Shown: positions 4,447 through 6,030 of the stretch, piece by piece | How positions within the stretch are numbered: the stretch's first letter is position 1 | Layout: every line of letters starts with the position of its first letter | Origin: an uncultured Lachnospiraceae bacterium | GTDB taxonomy: Bacteria; Bacillota; Clostridia; Lachnospirales; Lachnospiraceae | DNA length: 6,030 nt | Direction of reading: 5' to 3' | Assembly (NCBI GenBank): GCA_902803155.1 | Contig: CADCOU010000204.1 | Span: 1-6,030, forward strand | Position numbers and translations under genes: made by a program | The notes under the pieces: generated by a model | Told to the model about the DNA's origin: nothing | What the model saw: only the letters and a program-made list of their open reading frames with translations | Databases searched by the model: none

Positions 4447-6003
4447 ATGGCAGTAAGTGTAAAGAATATCTCCGTCTCTTTCCCCGGTGTCAAAGCGCTG
4501 CAGGATGTGTCACTGGAGTTTAAGGACAGCAGGATCCATGCGGTCCTCGGGGCAAACGGAAGCGGAAAATCGACGCTTGTAAAAGTATTGACCGGCATCT
4601 ATCACCCGGACAAAGGATGCGGGGCACAAATCACGGTGGACAACAATACCGTAGAGGATATCATATCTCCGAACGCTGCCCATGATATCGGGATCCGCGT
4701 GGTGCATCAGGAAAGCCCCATGCTGAACACATTTACCGTGGAAGAGTGCATCGCCCTGTTCAAGGAATACCCGATGAAGGGTAGTTCCATTGACTGGAAA
4801 GCAGTTCACGAATATGCGGTGCGCCTGATGGAAACCTATGACATCAAGGTAGATCCGACGATCCTGGTAGATGATCTGAGCGCAGCTGAGCGAAACATGA
4901 TCGCCATGGCCATGGCCATGGGCATGGACCAGGAGAGAGAGCAGACCCGCGTGCTTCTCCTGGATGAGGCAGATGCGTCCGTACCGGCTTCAGAAGCGGA
5001 AACGTTTCTCCAGCATGTCCGGAATATCGCGAACATGGGTATCCCGGTGATCATGGTCACACACCGTATCCAGGAAGTTATGGACTACTGCGACGATATC
5101 TCTATTCTGAACGGCGGGCAGCTGATCTACGAAGGTCTGGTCAGTGAGACGAGTGAGGATACGATCGTCCGCAAGATGTTGAGACCGGATGCGCAGATGG
5201 ATGAGAACGGAGAACTACCTAAAACACAGTATACGCTCAGCCAGCTCTGGGACAGACTGAAAAAGAAGCAGCCTGAAAAGACCGACGCTCCGGCCATGGA
5301 AGTGAAAAATCTGCATGCGGAGAACCTGAAGGGACTTTCTTTCCAGGTATATCCGGGCGAGATTCTGGGGATCATCGGTATTCCTGACAGCGGCGTGCGC
5401 CAGCTTCCGGAAGTACTTGCAGGAGACAGCCGGATATACAGCGGTGAGTATGTCGTGTGCGGCAGGAAGCTTCCGCACCGTCTGACTCCGAAGAAGGTAT
5501 ACAAGAGCGGCGTTACCGTGCTTCCTGCGGACCGGCCGGTCAGGGGCGGCATCATGTCGAGTTCGCTTCGGGACAACGTGCTCCTTCCGAATGAGATCCA
5601 GTTCTGGAACCGGAACCGTCTTGCCGTTGAGACGATGAATATGGCGGTGGATATCTTTGATATCCAGCCGGCCGGAAAGATCAACATGGAATTCGGGAAA
5701 TTCTCCGGAGGAAACCAGCAGAAAGCCATTATGGCAAAATGGCTGGCTGTCTGCCCGAAGGTCTTTGTCCTGGATGATCCGACATATGGCGTCGACCCGG
5801 GTTCCCGCCTGCGCATCTTTGATAATATCCGCAAGGCCGCAGAAATGAATGTCGCGATCGTGCTGTTCTCGACAGAGCCGGAGCAGCTGGTCAATATCTG
5901 TACCAGGATCGTAGTGCTCAAAGAAGGCGTGGATTCCGGTGAGCTGAAGACTGATGATGGGACGCTTACCAGAGAGAATGTTGCGAGGTGCTGCTACGTA
6001 TGA
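4447..6003 (+). CDS. ABC importer ATPase with two fused nucleotide-binding domains, RbsA/XylG-like
   Basis: The product has 518 residues, close to the usual 495-515. Domain 1: Walker A GANGSGKST (35-43), Q-loop VVHQES (85-90), signature LSAAERN (144-150), Walker B LLLDEAD (170-176), switch His206 in THR. Domain 2 begins about residue 283: a degenerate Walker A region GIIGIPDSGVRQL (308-320), signature FSGGNQQK (419-426), Walker B VFVLDDPT (439-446), and S-T in place of the switch histidine (475-476). The protein powers uptake of the ligand through the membrane channel from the cytosolic face. Degenerate second Walker A motifs are normal in this family, but here even the residual GRTEL pattern is missing, the Walker B glutamate is Asp444, and the domain 1 signature lacks its glycine. 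One competent and one non-competent ATP site is therefore expected. The stop overlaps the next start (ATGA at 6000). Confidence 0.9.
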   Translation: MAVSVKNISVSFPGVKALQDVSLEFKDSRIHAVLGANGSGKSTLVKVLTGIYHPDKGCGAQITVDNNTVEDIISPNAAHDIGIRVVHQESPMLNTFTVEECIALFKEYPMKGSSIDWKAVHEYAVRLMETYDIKVDPTILVDDLSAAERNMIAMAMAMGMDQEREQTRVLLLDEADASVPASEAETFLQHVRNIANMGIPVIMVTHRIQEVMDYCDDISILNGGQLIYEGLVSETSEDTIVRKMLRPDAQMDENGELPKTQYTLSQLWDRLKKKQPEKTDAPAMEVKNLHAENLKGLSFQVYPGEILGIIGIPDSGVRQLPEVLAGDSRIYSGEYVVCGRKLPHRLTPKKVYKSGVTVLPADRPVRGGIMSSSLRDNVLLPNEIQFWNRNRLAVETMNMAVDIFDIQPAGKINMEFGKFSGGNQQKAIMAKWLAVCPKVFVLDDPTYGVDPGSRLRIFDNIRKAAEMNVAIVLFSTEPEQLVNICTRIVVLKEGVDSGELKTDDGTLTRENVARCCYV

Positions 6004-6030
6004 GTAAGATAAAGAACAGTTTCGTCACCC
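6000..6030 (+). CDS. Start of the next operon gene, probably a second permease; truncated by window edge
   Basis: The ATG at 6000-6002 overlaps the ATPase stop as ATGA, with GAGG at 5985-5988 as a plausible ribosome binding site. Only MSKIKNSFVT is visible. Tight overlap shows membership of the same operon. A basic N-terminus in this position, after binding protein, permease and ATPase, fits a second RbsC-like permease as in two-permease importers. The product is inferred from position only. Confidence 0.5.
   Translation, partial: MSKIKNSFVT

Noticed and set aside
5127..5921. 264-codon open frame on the minus strand opposite the ATPase gene
   Set aside because: Serine/arginine-rich shadow of the RbsA-like ATPase; no start signal and no motif.
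1..6030. CRISPR array, tRNA or rRNA genes, transposase
   Set aside because: No regularly spaced direct repeats with spacers, no cloverleaf with a CCA/T-arm pattern, no rRNA-like sequence and no transposase motifs were seen on either strand.

Overview
The window looks like part of a moderately GC-rich Gram-positive genome, most plausibly an anaerobic Clostridia/Lachnospiraceae-type bacterium. This is an inference. It rests on strong AGGAG-type ribosome binding sites, a textbook TTGACA-17-TATAAT promoter, a left-edge fragment resembling a separately encoded transketolase C-terminal subunit, and an ABC sugar-uptake operon of the RbsABC class. All recognisable genes are on the + strand.

Layout: (1) Positions 2-109 are the last 35 codons of a gene whose C-terminus resembles transketolase. 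(2) Positions 110-451 carry no gene. They hold a roughly 190-nt imperfect fold-back element (125-312), then a second set of mutually exclusive hairpins (348-426) ending in a T-rich run, directly upstream of the next gene. (3) Positions 452-2014 encode a full-length, two-domain GMP synthase (GuaA) homologue of 520 residues. Its glutaminase domain has lost the catalytic cysteine, and several substrate-binding loops of the synthetase half are altered. (4) Positions 2015-2197 hold a perfect sigma-A-type promoter with palindromes and 11-bp phased repeats around it. (5) Positions 2198-6030 are an ABC sugar-type importer operon: secreted substrate-binding protein (2198-3238), a 210-nt gap with two strong hairpins, permease 1 (3449-4444), a tandem-domain ATPase (4447-6003), and the first codons of a further gene overlapping by ATGA at 6000, probably a second permease.

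How they work together: the binding protein captures a small ligand, probably a sugar or sugar-like molecule, outside the membrane. It delivers the ligand to a pore made by the permease(s), and the double ATPase drives transport. The hairpins between the binding protein and permease genes fit the usual need for much more binding protein than membrane complex. The ligand cannot be read from the sequence. Transketolase next door hints at pentose metabolism, but gene adjacency alone is weak evidence.

The most unusual items are the GuaA paralogue without its glutaminase nucleophile, the large fold-back element and attenuator-like leader before it, the phased operator-like repeats at the importer promoter, the 22-of-23-bp inverted repeat before the permease, and the apparently non-lipidated binding protein.
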